Positions 8,349 to 16,729 of a stretch of DNA of 64,000 nt are shown here, in pieces. The position numbers and the translations under genes were made by a program. How positions within the stretch are numbered: the stretch's first letter is position 1; every line of letters starts with the position of its first letter. This DNA is from an uncultured Eubacteriales bacterium (GTDB lineage: Bacteria; Bacillota; Clostridia; Monoglobales; Monoglobaceae). A model generated the notes under the pieces. That model searched no databases and had not been told where the DNA came from. It saw only the letters and a list, made by a program, of their open reading frames with translations. The stretch lies in assembly GCA_900545865.1 (NCBI GenBank), contig URAN01000008.1, positions 1-64,000 of the forward strand. The letters are read 5' to 3'.

Positions 8349-9656
8349 ATGGGTTACTTTCAAAAAGAGACAGAATGTATGCCGAGAGAAGAAATCAAAA
8401 GGATTCAAAGTGAACGCCTTGTATGGCAGGTAGCGCGAATGTATGACAGGGTTGAACTTTTCAGAAAGCGTATGGACGAAAAGAAATTAAAACCTGAGGA
8501 CATAAAGAGTATTGATGATTTGTCAAAACTGCCGTTTTCGTACAAACAGGATTTGAGAGATTATTATCCTTACGGCCTTTTTGCCGAACCGCTTAAAAAC
8601 ATAGTGCGCACGCACGCGTCATCGGGAACAACGGGCAAGCAGATAGTTGTCGGTTATACAAGACACGACCTCGAAATGTGGGCGGATTGTATGGCGCGCC
8701 AGCTCGCCGCCGCAGGCACAACCGATGATGACGTGGTTCAGGTATCATACGGTTACGGACTGTTTACGGGCGGTCTCGGCGCACACGCCGGGGCGGAGAG
8801 AATCGGCGCAACCGTTGTCCCGACTTCATCGGGCAACACGGCGCGTCAGATTCAGACAATGGTTGATTTCGGCACAACGGTTTTGTGCTGTACGCCGTCA
8901 TACTCAATGTATCTTGCCGAAGCAATAGCCGAGGCGGGGCTGCGTGACAAAATTAAGCTTAAATCGGGCGTTTTCGGCGCAGAGCCGTGGACAGAGGATA
9001 TGCGCCATGCGATTGAGAATTCACTCGGGATAAAGGCTTTTGACGTGTACGGCTTATCCGAAATTATGGGGCCGGGCGTGAGCTTTGAATGTGAATGTCA
9101 AAACGGTATGCACGTCAACGAGGATATGTTTGTCCCCGAGATAATCGACCCCGACACGGGTGAGGTTCTGCCCGAGGGCGCACAAGGCGAGCTTGTTTTC
9201 ACAACCCTTACCAAAGAGGGATTCCCCGTTATCAGATACAGAACAAGGGATATTTGTTCGCTCAATTATGAACAGTGCGAATGCGGAAGAACCTTTGTCA
9301 GAATGAACAAGCCGACCGGCAGAAGTGACGATATGATGATAATCCGAGGCGTAAACGTCTTTCCGTCACAGATAGAAGAGGTTCTTTTGAAAATCGGCAA
9401 GGGCGTAACGCCGAATTATCAGATTATAGTAGGCAGAGAAAACAACACGGACACTTTGGACATCAACGTTGAAATGACGGAAAAACTTTTTGCCGATGAT
9501 GTCAAGTCGATTGAAAAAATCGAAAAGAAGATTGTTTCGGATTTGCGCAGTGTTCTCGGAATAGGAGCAAAGGTTCACCTTGTGAACCCGAAAACCATCG
9601 CCAGAAGCGAGGGCAAAGCAAAGCGTGTTATAGATAACAGAAACCTGCACGATTAA
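8349..9656 (+). CDS. paaK: phenylacetate-CoA ligase family protein
   Basis: A 435-residue adenylate-forming ligase of the PaaK type, converting phenylacetate (or related aryl-acetates such as indoleacetate) to the CoA ester with ATP to AMP. The phosphate loop HASSGTTGKQ is near residue 88, YGLSEIMGPG follows, and the C-terminal domain contains RGVNVFPSQIEE. Ribosome binding site AGGAG lies about 10 bases before ATG 8349. It is the second CoA ligase of the region. The iorA-iorB-paaK-ACT order is common in anaerobes, where PaaK either conserves aryl-acetyl-CoA energy or feeds IorAB. Confidence 0.92.
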   Translation: MGYFQKETECMPREEIKRIQSERLVWQVARMYDRVELFRKRMDEKKLKPEDIKSIDDLSKLPFSYKQDLRDYYPYGLFAEPLKNIVRTHASSGTTGKQIVVGYTRHDLEMWADCMARQLAAAGTTDDDVVQVSYGYGLFTGGLGAHAGAERIGATVVPTSSGNTARQIQTMVDFGTTVLCCTPSYSMYLAEAIAEAGLRDKIKLKSGVFGAEPWTEDMRHAIENSLGIKAFDVYGLSEIMGPGVSFECECQNGMHVNEDMFVPEIIDPDTGEVLPEGAQGELVFTTLTKEGFPVIRYRTRDICSLNYEQCECGRTFVRMNKPTGRSDDMMIIRGVNVFPSQIEEVLLKIGKGVTPNYQIIVGRENNTDTLDINVEMTEKLFADDVKSIEKIEKKIVSDLRSVLGIGAKVHLVNPKTIARSEGKAKRVIDNRNLHD

Positions 9657-9670
9657 AGGAGGAGATTATA

Positions 9671-10099
9671 ATGGTAAAACAGCTTTCGGTATTTATAGAG
9701 AATAAGCCGGGAAGGCTTATGGAAGTCCTTCAGGCTTTGGCGGAAAAAAATATTGATATAAAGGCTCTGTCGCTTGCGGACACAACCGAGTTCGGAATAA
9801 TCCGTATGGTTGTGAGCAATGCCGAGGCGGCAAAAGAAGCGTTAAACGAAAACGGCGTTATCGTTCGTATCTGTAATGTTCTTGCGGTGGCGGTAAATGA
9901 TGAGCCGGGTGCGCTTATGAAAACTTTTGCGGTGCTCAGCGATAATAAAATTTCGGTTGAATATATGTATGCATTCGGCGAAAAATTAAAAAATTCATCG
10001 GTTATTGCCATTCGAACCGACAACCCCGAACTTGCGGAGGAAAAACTCTCCGACGGCGGCGTAACGGTTCTGGAACACGATGATATTGCCGAAATGTAG
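9671..10099 (+). CDS. tandem ACT-domain protein
   Basis: A 142-residue protein made of two ACT repeats. The first begins VFIENKPGRLMEVLQAL and the second VNDEPGALMKTFAVL. ACT domains bind amino acids and usually dimerise to sense them. It follows paaK by 14 bases and ends the operon, so it may be a regulatory partner sensing an aromatic amino acid. The pairing with paaK is common in anaerobic Firmicutes and archaea, but the exact role is not established as far as I know. Confidence 0.85.
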   Translation: MVKQLSVFIENKPGRLMEVLQALAEKNIDIKALSLADTTEFGIIRMVVSNAEAAKEALNENGVIVRICNVLAVAVNDEPGALMKTFAVLSDNKISVEYMYAFGEKLKNSSVIAIRTDNPELAEEKLSDGGVTVLEHDDIAEM

Positions 10100-10282
10100 C
10101 CTGAAATGGTGAAACAAGGGGATAAAATTATACCGAGATTAGCGGAATGTTGTCAGCCAATTTTCTGTAGAATAAAGTCGGTATATATCGAAACTGACGG
10201 AAATATTACAAATTTGTTGCAATTTTGTGAAAATTTGGTAAAATAAAGTGGTAGAAAATGGAAATTTTCTTAGAAAAACCTA

Positions 10283-10312
10283 TTGACAAAATTTGTAAAT
10301 ATGGTGTATAAT
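10283..10312 (+). promoter_or_regulatory. promoter upstream of the Spo0A homologue
   Basis: TTGACA (10283-10288), 18-base spacer, TATAAT (10307-10312). The rest of the 359-base gap (10100-10458) is AT-rich; I see no further gene or riboswitch in it. Confidence 0.7.
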
Positions 10313-10458
10313 AACGTCAGTGTTAAACAAGCGATTGCAAAGTTAAAAATGTTCAAGGGTTGTTGCTGTTTTAAAATAAACAAACATTTAATTAAAGATA
10401 TTTTTAATTTTACAGTTGAAAAAAATTTTTACTAAATATCATAGGGAGAAAAAATGGA

Positions 10459-11289
10459 ATGAAGAATTCAAACTTTAACAACTCAAAAATCGGCGGCATT
10501 AAAAAGTATAAGGTGATTGTTGCGGATGACGATCCCATATTTGCTGATGCAATCGGGCGGGCAATCAGACAAAACAACGATTTCGAACTGTTGGCAACAT
10601 TGGCAGACGGCAGAGAGGTCCTCGATATGATAAGATTATCGACTCCCGACGCGGTAATTATGAATGTGAATATGCCGAACGTTGACGGAATCGGGGTTTT
10701 AGAGAGAGTAAACCCGAATGAGAATCAGAATGCACCGATATTTGTGGTTGTGTCATCGATGAAGGGAGACAAAATTGCGGCAAATTGTGTTAATAAGGGC
10801 GCATCGTATTATATGCAAAAACCGTTAGATCCCGAGTGTCTTGTGGAAAGGCTAAGAATGTTTTTGGATGACGAAGACGAGCAGAACGAAGCGGACAGCG
10901 GTATGAATCTTACAACGGTTAAGAAAAGAACGGCACCCGATGTCGAAATGATGGTTACGAACATAATTCACGAAATAGGAATCCCGGCACATATCAAGGG
11001 CTATCAGTATTTGAGGCACGCGATTATGATGGTTATCGATGACTTGGATATAATTAATTCAATAACGAAAGAATTATATCCGACAGTGGCAAAGGACTTT
11101 AATACCACCCCGAGCAGAGTTGAGCGAGCAATTCGCCATGCGATTGAAGTTGCTTGGGACAGAGGTGATACAGAGGTTTTAAATTCATTCTTTGGTTACA
11201 CAATCGCAAATTCAAAAGGGAAACCGACCAATTCTGAGTTTATCGCGATGATTGCCGACAGACTCAGGTTGGAGATGAAGAGTGCATGA
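10459..11289 (+). CDS. spo0A: Spo0A-like response regulator with Asn at the phosphorylation site
   Basis: A 276-residue homologue of Spo0A, the master transcription factor of sporulation. The receiver domain (about residues 17-130) keeps the acidic pocket VADDD and the conserved Lys in MQKPLD. The C-terminal effector domain has the Spo0A signature [19 protein letters not shown] and a plausible sigA/sigF recognition region. However, the phospho-acceptor Asp is replaced: the segment reads VIMNVNMP where Spo0A normally has LILDIIMP. The codon AAT at 10663 encodes Asn69. The Thr/Ser switch residue is Ser (VVSS). The ATG is preceded by GGGAG; a tiny ATG-GAA-TGA frame at 10454 overlaps the start. 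Phosphorelay-independent or altered activation is inferred. Confidence 0.88.
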   Translation: MKNSNFNNSKIGGIKKYKVIVADDDPIFADAIGRAIRQNNDFELLATLADGREVLDMIRLSTPDAVIMNVNMPNVDGIGVLERVNPNENQNAPIFVVVSSMKGDKIAANCVNKGASYYMQKPLDPECLVERLRMFLDDEDEQNEADSGMNLTTVKKRTAPDVEMMVTNIIHEIGIPAHIKGYQYLRHAIMMVIDDLDIINSITKELYPTVAKDFNTTPSRVERAIRHAIEVAWDRGDTEVLNSFFGYTIANSKGKPTNSEFIAMIADRLRLEMKSA

Positions 11290-11348
11290 TGAATGTACAG
11301 AATAAAGACGAAAAAAGGTCTATGATATTTGAGTGAAAGTAATATAAA

Positions 11349-11384
11349 ACGCAGCATTTCATTTTCGAAATGCTGCGTTTTATT
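11349..11384. terminator. bidirectional terminator
   Basis: ACGCAGCATTTC pairs with GAAATGCTGCGT (11349-11378), with TTTTATT on the plus side and AAAA-complement T-rich sequence on the minus side. It can end both spo0A and the minus-strand transcript from 11.7 kb. Confidence 0.8.
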
Positions 11385-11413
11385 ATACGGTAAATTTAAG
11401 TTAGAGAGCTAAT

Positions 11414-11650
11414 TTATTTTGCAATTGAAAAGTTATTGGGGTTGAGACCGTCAACCTGTATTTTTACGGGGTTGCCTGACTTTGCCCTCGGCTTTTTCCT
11501 GTCCTCTTGTCTTTTCGGCACGCGGATTTTAAAGCAAGTCCGCCGCCGTGCCACAGAAAAAACCTTATGATTCATATTTGAATCGATTTTTGTCCCGTCG
11601 GTTTGATACCTGTGGATAAAGCCGAACCTTTGTTTTGTTTTTTGACACAT
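11414..11650 (-). CDS. candidate small basic protein or part of a small RNA
   Basis: A 78-codon frame, rich in Arg and Lys, ending in NPNNFSIAK. It lies on a short minus-strand transcription unit that has an excellent promoter (11727-11755) and the terminator at 11349-11378, giving an RNA of about 370 bases. I see no good ribosome binding site before the ATG, and the product matches nothing I know. The alternative is that the transcript is a non-coding RNA. The transcript is better supported than the protein. Confidence 0.3.
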   Translation of the reverse strand: MCQKTKQRFGFIHRYQTDGTKIDSNMNHKVFSVARRRTCFKIRVPKRQEDRKKPRAKSGNPVKIQVDGLNPNNFSIAK

Positions 11651-11726
11651 AAGTATATAGTCATAAAAACGTCAAAATGTTACAGCTTTTTATAAAAAAA
11701 TTTAAAAAGAAATTTTTTACATTAAA

Positions 11727-11755
11727 ATTATACTACATTGTTTTTAAAATGTCAA
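11727..11755 (-). promoter_or_regulatory. strong minus-strand promoter
   Basis: On the minus strand TTGACA (complement of 11750-11755), a 17-base spacer and TATAAT (complement of 11727-11732), both perfect consensus. It points into the 11.4-11.7 kb stretch where there is no recognised gene. Confidence 0.7.
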
Positions 11756-11847
11756 TTGCATTCGTTCAAATATTGTATATTTTGACAAATTCGGCTATAT
11801 GCACAAACATAATCCTTTTATTAATATGAAAAAAGACAAAAGTTTTA

Positions 11848-11876
11848 TTGAAAATATGCCGTTTCTGTGATATAAT
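11848..11876 (+). promoter_or_regulatory. promoter of the metF-metH operon
   Basis: TTGAAA (11848-11853), 17-base spacer, TATAAT (11871-11876). The leader to the metF start is only about 70 bases and does not contain an S-box, T-box or B12 riboswitch that I can recognise. Confidence 0.7.
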
Positions 11877-11955
11877 AATCTTTAATATATGCCGTAATTC
11901 GGCAATTACTTAATCAGAATTAAAATCAAAATGTATCGGAACGGAGAAATACACA

Positions 11956-12837
11956 ATGAAACTTATCGATGTACTGTGTTCGGATGAACTTTCGCTGTCG
12001 TTTGAGGTCTTTCCGCCAAAGACCGACACCGCTTTTGAAAGCGTAAAGGGTGCGGCGGAGGAAATTGCGCGGCTGAAACCGTCTTTTATAAGCGTTACCT
12101 ATGGCGCGGGCGGCGGAACGAGCAAGTTCACGCTTGATATTGCAAAGGATATAAAAGAGAGCTGCGGCGTGCCGTCATTGGCGCATTTGACCTGTGTTTC
12201 GTCAACGCGCGATACGGTACATAATATGATAGAAAAAATCCGTGCCGCCGGGATTCAAAACGTTATGGCTCTGCGCGGTGACCTGACCGATGAGCTTAAA
12301 GAGAGCGACCGCAGCAATTGGGATTATCGTCACGCGGTTGACCTCGTGCGCGAGCTTAAAGACAGCGGTGCGGATTTTTGTATCGGCGGCGCGTGTTATC
12401 CCGAGGTTCACCCCGAAAGCGTGAATCAAAAAGAGGATATAAAGTATCTTAAAGAAAAGGTTGACGCCGGGTGCGACTTTCTTACTACACAGATGTTTTT
12501 TGATAACAATTTGTTATATAACTTTTTATATAAAATACGCGAGGCAGGGATATGTGTTCCCGTGGTTGCCGGAATTATGCCGATTACGAACGCGAATCAG
12601 GTCAAGCGCGCAATTGAGCTTTCGGGGTCATTTATGCCCCAGAGGTTCAAGAGCCTTGTCGATAAATTCGGCAATGACCCCGACGCGATGATGCAAGCCG
12701 GGATTGCGTATGCAACCGACCAGATAATCGACCTTTATGCAAACAACGTCACAAACGTTCACGTTTATTCGATGAACAAGCCGTATGTTGCCAAACATAT
12801 TTATGAGAACCTTTCACATATTATAGGAAAGAAGTGA
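11956..12837 (+). CDS. metF: 5,10-methylenetetrahydrofolate reductase
   Basis: A 293-residue MetF. It reduces methylene-tetrahydrofolate to methyl-tetrahydrofolate, the methyl donor for methionine synthase. Family signatures are SFEVFPPK at the N-terminus, VTYGAGGG, LAHLTC, ALRGD, and the flavin-site segment TQMFFDN with VVAGIMPI. The length is normal. It starts an operon with the MetH activation protein (6 bases downstream) and metH. Confidence 0.95.
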   Translation: MKLIDVLCSDELSLSFEVFPPKTDTAFESVKGAAEEIARLKPSFISVTYGAGGGTSKFTLDIAKDIKESCGVPSLAHLTCVSSTRDTVHNMIEKIRAAGIQNVMALRGDLTDELKESDRSNWDYRHAVDLVRELKDSGADFCIGGACYPEVHPESVNQKEDIKYLKEKVDAGCDFLTTQMFFDNNLLYNFLYKIREAGICVPVVAGIMPITNANQVKRAIELSGSFMPQRFKSLVDKFGNDPDAMMQAGIAYATDQIIDLYANNVTNVHVYSMNKPYVAKHIYENLSHIIGKK

Positions 12838-12843
12838 TGTGAC

Positions 12844-13551
12844 GTGGTATACACAAGGGTCTATGAACCGCCGCCGTTTGACATCGGCGAGATACGCCGC
12901 TATTCGGGGATGCCCAAAACGGCTGAAAATGCCAACATTGACGGACTTATAAAAGATTGTATCGGCGAGGTGTCGGACAAGCTTATATATAAAGTATGTT
13001 TGCGCGAGTTCGCGATAAGCTTTGACGGCGATATAATCGACCTCGGTTTTATAAAGACGGCGAGCCGAGGGCTTAAAAAGAATCTTGACGGATGCTGTGG
13101 TATAATACTTTTTGCGGCAACGGTCGGCATCGGGATTGACAGGCTTATCGCCAAGTATGGCGTTACTTCACCCGGTCGGGCGGTCATATTTCAGGCGATA
13201 GGCGCGGAACGCACCGAGGCTTTATGTGACGCGTTCTGTGACGATATGGCGCGTGAAAAGGCGCGGTCGGGGCTTACTTTGCATAATCGGTTCAGCGCCG
13301 GTTACGGCGACTTTCCGATTTCGGCACAGCGCGAGATTTTCGCTGCGCTTGACTGCCCGAGAAAGATAGGCTTGACTCTGAATGAGAGTATGCTGATGTC
13401 GCCGTCAAAGTCGGTGACGGCAATAATCGGGGTTTCGCCCGAGGATTCGGATAACGATTCAAAAATGAATATAAAAGAACACAAGTGCGAAAACTGTCAA
13501 AAGACGGATTGCGCATTCAGACAGAGCGCCGACGAAAACCGCGGCGTATAA
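12844..13551 (+). CDS. MetH reactivation-domain protein (stand-alone)
   Basis: A 235-residue protein matching the vitamin-B12-dependent methionine synthase activation domain as a separate polypeptide. The diagnostic segment NRFSAGYGDFPIS is near residue 148, close to the RxxxGY S-adenosylmethionine-binding motif of MetH. The C-terminal tail holds CENCQKTDCAFR, a Cys-rich segment. The start is GTG 12844, close behind metF. It probably reductively remethylates the inactive cob(II)alamin of the MetH downstream, which lacks this domain. Confidence 0.85.
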   Translation: MVYTRVYEPPPFDIGEIRRYSGMPKTAENANIDGLIKDCIGEVSDKLIYKVCLREFAISFDGDIIDLGFIKTASRGLKKNLDGCCGIILFAATVGIGIDRLIAKYGVTSPGRAVIFQAIGAERTEALCDAFCDDMAREKARSGLTLHNRFSAGYGDFPISAQREIFAALDCPRKIGLTLNESMLMSPSKSVTAIIGVSPEDSDNDSKMNIKEHKCENCQKTDCAFRQSADENRGV

Positions 13552-13571
13552 ATTATACAGGGGTGATAGCC

Positions 13572-15974
13572 ATGCGGCAGATTAATATTTTGGATTATAT
13601 GAAAGATAACATACTTTATCTTGACGGCGGTTTCGGAACAATGCTGCACGGTGAGGGTATAAAACCGGGCGAGCTGCCCGAGGACTGGAACGTTTCGCAT
13701 CCCGAGGTAATTCAAAAAATACACACGGCGTATTTTGATGCCGGCAGTAATGTAATAAACACCAATACATTCGGCGCAAACAGCCTTAAATTCAGCCGCG
13801 AGCGGCTCAGAGAGGTTGTGTCCGCGGCGTTCGATAACGCCAATGCGGCAAGAGCGGCATCGGTCGGCAAACAGCCGAAGTATATTGCGCTTGACATCGG
13901 ACCGACAGGGCGGCTGCTTAAACCCTATGGCGATTTTGATTTTGAGGACGCGGTTGAATGCTTTGCCGAGACGGTTCGGCTCGGCGTTGAGTTCGGTGCG
14001 GAGCTTATTTTTATAGAGACGATGAATGACAGCTATGAAACAAAGGCGGCTCTGCTTGCGGCGAAAGAAAACAGCGGCTTGCCGGTGTTTGTTTCGAATG
14101 CCTACGGCGAGGACGGAAAGCTTATGACGGGCGCGTCGCCCCAAGCAATGGCGGCACTTGCGGAGGGCATGGGTGCGGATGCAATCGGCGCGAACTGTTC
14201 GGTCGGACCGAAACAGCTCGGCGGCGTAATGGATGCGCTTTTGTCGGTCGCGTCCATTCCCGTCCTGATGAAGCCGAACGCAGGCTTGCCCAAAAGTGTG
14301 GACGGAAAGACCGTGTATGATGTCGGTGCGGACGAGTTCGCCGATGAGGTACAAAAACAGGTTAAAAACGGCGTGAGAATTGTCGGCGGATGTTGTGGCA
14401 CAACGCCGCAGTTCATCGGGGCGGTCGTTGACAAGACGGCTAACCTGAAACCAAAGCCCGTTGACAAAAAAGATATAACCGTGATTTCGTCATACACGCA
14501 TACGGTTGAGTTCGGAAAGCGCCCGATTTTAATAGGCGAGAGAATCAACCCAACGGGAAAAAAGCGATTTAAACAGGCTCTTAAAGAAAATGATATAGGC
14601 TATATTTTGCGTGAGGGAATCGCCCAGCAAGAGCGCGGCGTTCACGTTCTCGATGTAAATGTCGGCTTGCCGGAGATAGATGAGGTTGAAATGCTCAAAA
14701 CCGCGGTATGTGAGATACAGGCGATTATTGACCTGCCCTTGCAAATCGATACTGCCGATGCGGACGCAATGGCGGCGGCTTTGCGGCGGTATAACGGAAA
14801 GGCAATGATTAACTCGGTCAACGGCAACGAAAAGAGTATGAGAGCAGTTTTCCCGCTTGTGAAAAAATACGGCGGCGTTGTTGTCGCGCTGACTCTGGAT
14901 GAGGACGGTATTCCAAAGACCGCCGAGGGCAGACTTGAAATTGCGAAGCGAATTTTAAAGGTGGCGGAGGAATATGGAATCGACCGCCGCGAATTTGTGT
15001 TTGACACTCTTGCAATGACGGTGAGTGCCGAGCCGACCGCGGCAATGACCTCCGTTGCGGCTTTGAGACTGATAAAAGAGAAACTCGGGTGCAATACTTC
15101 GCTTGGTATATCAAACGTGTCGTTCGGACTTCCGTCAAGAGACGCGCTGAACAGCGGATTTTATCTGTCCGCGCTCGAAAACGGACTTTCGGCGGCGATT
15201 ATGAATCCGTATTCGGAGGATATGATGAAAGCCTATCACGCATATCTCGCCTTGCACGCGCTGGATGAGAATTGTGAGGAGTATATAAAGTTTATGACAA
15301 GCGTCGGCGAGCCGCAAAAAAAGGCGGCGGTCAGCGAGGGTGATTCCAAGACCGAGCTTCAAAACGCGGTATCGTCGGGTTTGAAAGACCGTGCGGCAGA
15401 GCTTACCGCCGAGCTTTTAAAGACGGATGAACCACTTGAAATCGTGAACGGGTGTATTATTCCCGCCCTCGATAAGGTGGGTAAGGGCTTTGAAGAAAAG
15501 CGTGTGTACCTGCCGCAGCTTTTGATGAGCGCCGAGGCGGCATCAGAGGCGTTTGAGATTATAAAAGGCAGAATGCTTTCGGATAAATCGAATACAGGCG
15601 TAAAATGCAAGTTTGTGATTGCGACCGTTCACGGCGACATTCACGATATAGGCAAGAATATAGTCAAGCTCTTGCTCGAAAACTATGGGTTTGACGTTCT
15701 CGATTTGGGTAAGGACGTGCCGCCGCAAACCGTTGTCGATGCGGTTGTGCAAAATCATGCACCGCTTGCAGGGTTGAGCGTGCTTATGACGACCACCGTC
15801 CCGGCAATGGAACAGACGATAAAGCTGCTGCGCGATGCCGCGCCGTGGTGCAAAATCGTTGTCGGCGGAGCGGTCTTGACACAAGATTATGCCGACAGCA
15901 TCGGTGCGGATAAATATGCAAAAGACGCGATGGAAACGGTTCGGTATGCAGAGGATATAAATTCCGCTCTTTAG
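13572..15974 (+). CDS. metH: cobalamin-dependent methionine synthase lacking the activation domain
   Basis: An 800-residue MetH. It contains, in order, the homocysteine methyltransferase barrel (start YLDGGFGTML, Zn-binding Cys in GANCSVG and GGCCGTTP), a pterin-binding barrel (GERINPTGKKRFK, DVNVGLPEID), a helical cap, and a B12-binding domain with the axial-His motif DIHDIGKNIV near residue 690. It ends after the B12 domain, so the fourth (activation) domain is missing and is supplied by the previous gene. ATG 13572 follows GGGGTGAT and is preferred over an upstream in-frame start that would overlap the previous gene. It makes methionine and regenerates tetrahydrofolate. Confidence 0.95.
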   Translation: MRQINILDYMKDNILYLDGGFGTMLHGEGIKPGELPEDWNVSHPEVIQKIHTAYFDAGSNVINTNTFGANSLKFSRERLREVVSAAFDNANAARAASVGKQPKYIALDIGPTGRLLKPYGDFDFEDAVECFAETVRLGVEFGAELIFIETMNDSYETKAALLAAKENSGLPVFVSNAYGEDGKLMTGASPQAMAALAEGMGADAIGANCSVGPKQLGGVMDALLSVASIPVLMKPNAGLPKSVDGKTVYDVGADEFADEVQKQVKNGVRIVGGCCGTTPQFIGAVVDKTANLKPKPVDKKDITVISSYTHTVEFGKRPILIGERINPTGKKRFKQALKENDIGYILREGIAQQERGVHVLDVNVGLPEIDEVEMLKTAVCEIQAIIDLPLQIDTADADAMAAALRRYNGKAMINSVNGNEKSMRAVFPLVKKYGGVVVALTLDEDGIPKTAEGRLEIAKRILKVAEEYGIDRREFVFDTLAMTVSAEPTAAMTSVAALRLIKEKLGCNTSLGISNVSFGLPSRDALNSGFYLSALENGLSAAIMNPYSEDMMKAYHAYLALHALDENCEEYIKFMTSVGEPQKKAAVSEGDSKTELQNAVSSGLKDRAAELTAELLKTDEPLEIVNGCIIPALDKVGKGFEEKRVYLPQLLMSAEAASEAFEIIKGRMLSDKSNTGVKCKFVIATVHGDIHDIGKNIVKLLLENYGFDVLDLGKDVPPQTVVDAVVQNHAPLAGLSVLMTTTVPAMEQTIKLLRDAAPWCKIVVGGAVLTQDYADSIGADKYAKDAMETVRYAEDINSAL

Positions 15975-15989
15975 AAATTCGGACAAAAT

Positions 15990-16427
15990 ATGGCAAAACG
16001 GTTCGATTATGAGGATTGCAAGGTAAAAATCCCGATGTTCCGGCAGGAACATTTTAAGTCGGGCAAGGGCAAGTATGTTTGCGGAAAGTTCGGTGTGAAT
16101 ATTGACGCGCAAATGGGCGGCAAGGATTTTGAATATCTTATTGCCGATGATTGTGACCCGAACGCCGAGATTCCGCAGGGATTTGAAAAACGCACGATTC
16201 TCGCGTTTGAGTGGGCGATGTTCTCGTGTGACGGCCCTATGCCAAAGGCGTTGCAGGATGTCAATTTAAAGATATTCTCCGAATGGCTTCCGGCGATTAG
16301 AGAGTATGAGTTTGCCGCGGGCTATTGCATAGAGGTGTATGACGACCCGACAAAGTACCCGAACGGAACTTTAGATGAGAATTATCACAGCGAGATTTGG
16401 ATTCCCGTTAAAAAGATTGAGAAATAA
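15990..16427 (+). CDS. GyrI-like / effector-binding-domain protein
   Basis: A 145-residue single-domain protein of the GyrI-like small-molecule-binding fold (AraC effector-binding superfamily). The C-terminal pattern AAGYCIEVYDDP followed by SEIWIPVKK is typical: these domains usually end in a strand reading D.E.W.PV. It begins 15 bases after metH and ends the operon. It may bind a hydrophobic or corrinoid-related ligand, but nothing in the sequence says which. Confidence 0.7.
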   Translation: MAKRFDYEDCKVKIPMFRQEHFKSGKGKYVCGKFGVNIDAQMGGKDFEYLIADDCDPNAEIPQGFEKRTILAFEWAMFSCDGPMPKALQDVNLKIFSEWLPAIREYEFAAGYCIEVYDDPTKYPNGTLDENYHSEIWIPVKKIEK

Positions 16428-16437
16428 TTTTATAAAA

Positions 16438-16475
16438 CAAATACGGCTTGCCGAGGGTCAAACCGTATTTGTTTT
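16438..16475 (+). terminator. terminator of the metF operon
   Basis: CAAATACGG (16438-16446) pairs with CCGTATTTG (16463-16471), followed by TTTT. Confidence 0.75.
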
Positions 16476-16525
16476 ATGCGGAAATAAGTTTTTTGTAAAA
16501 ATTTCAAAATTTTTTCAAAAAAGTA

Positions 16526-16554
16526 TTGACATTTTTGAAATGTGGTGTTATAAT
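16526..16554 (+). promoter_or_regulatory. promoter of cysK
   Basis: TTGACA (16526-16531), 17-base spacer, TATAAT (16549-16554). Confidence 0.8.
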
Positions 16555-16574
16555 ACCTATAAATCAGATAGGTA
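16554..16574 (+). promoter_or_regulatory. operator-like palindrome at the cysK start site
   Basis: TACCTAT (16554-16560) and ATAGGTA (16568-16574) form a 7-7-7 inverted repeat that overlaps the last base of the -10 box and the predicted +1. Such AT-rich dyads are bound by Rrf2-family repressors such as CymR and IscR, which control cysteine genes in Firmicutes. The regulator is not in the window. Confidence 0.5.
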
Positions 16575-16604
16575 ATATGTATTTTGAAAACCGAGGTGCT
16601 ATTT

Positions 16605-16649
16605 ATGACAATAGGTGAGCTTATTAATCTTAAAGACGGACGATGTTGA
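16605..16649 (+). CDS. 14-residue mini-ORF upstream of cysK
   Basis: Reads MTIGELINLKDGRC, with GAGG 8 bases before the ATG, and ends with a Cys codon just before the stop. It lies between the operator and cysK. It may be a leader peptide sensing cysteine supply, or the fossil start of a lost gene. Between 16650 and 16729 I see no clear hairpin. Confidence 0.35.
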   Translation: MTIGELINLKDGRC

Positions 16650-16729
16650 CGATTCGGATTTATAACAAAACACGATGATTAAAAACTATATTAAAATTTA
16701 TGCTGCAAGGCGGATAAGGAGAATTAATT

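Noticed and set aside
11950..12000. Possible SAM or B12 riboswitch before metF
   Set aside because: The space from the predicted +1 (about 11883) to the start is only about 70 bases and shows none of the conserved S-box or B12-box motifs.
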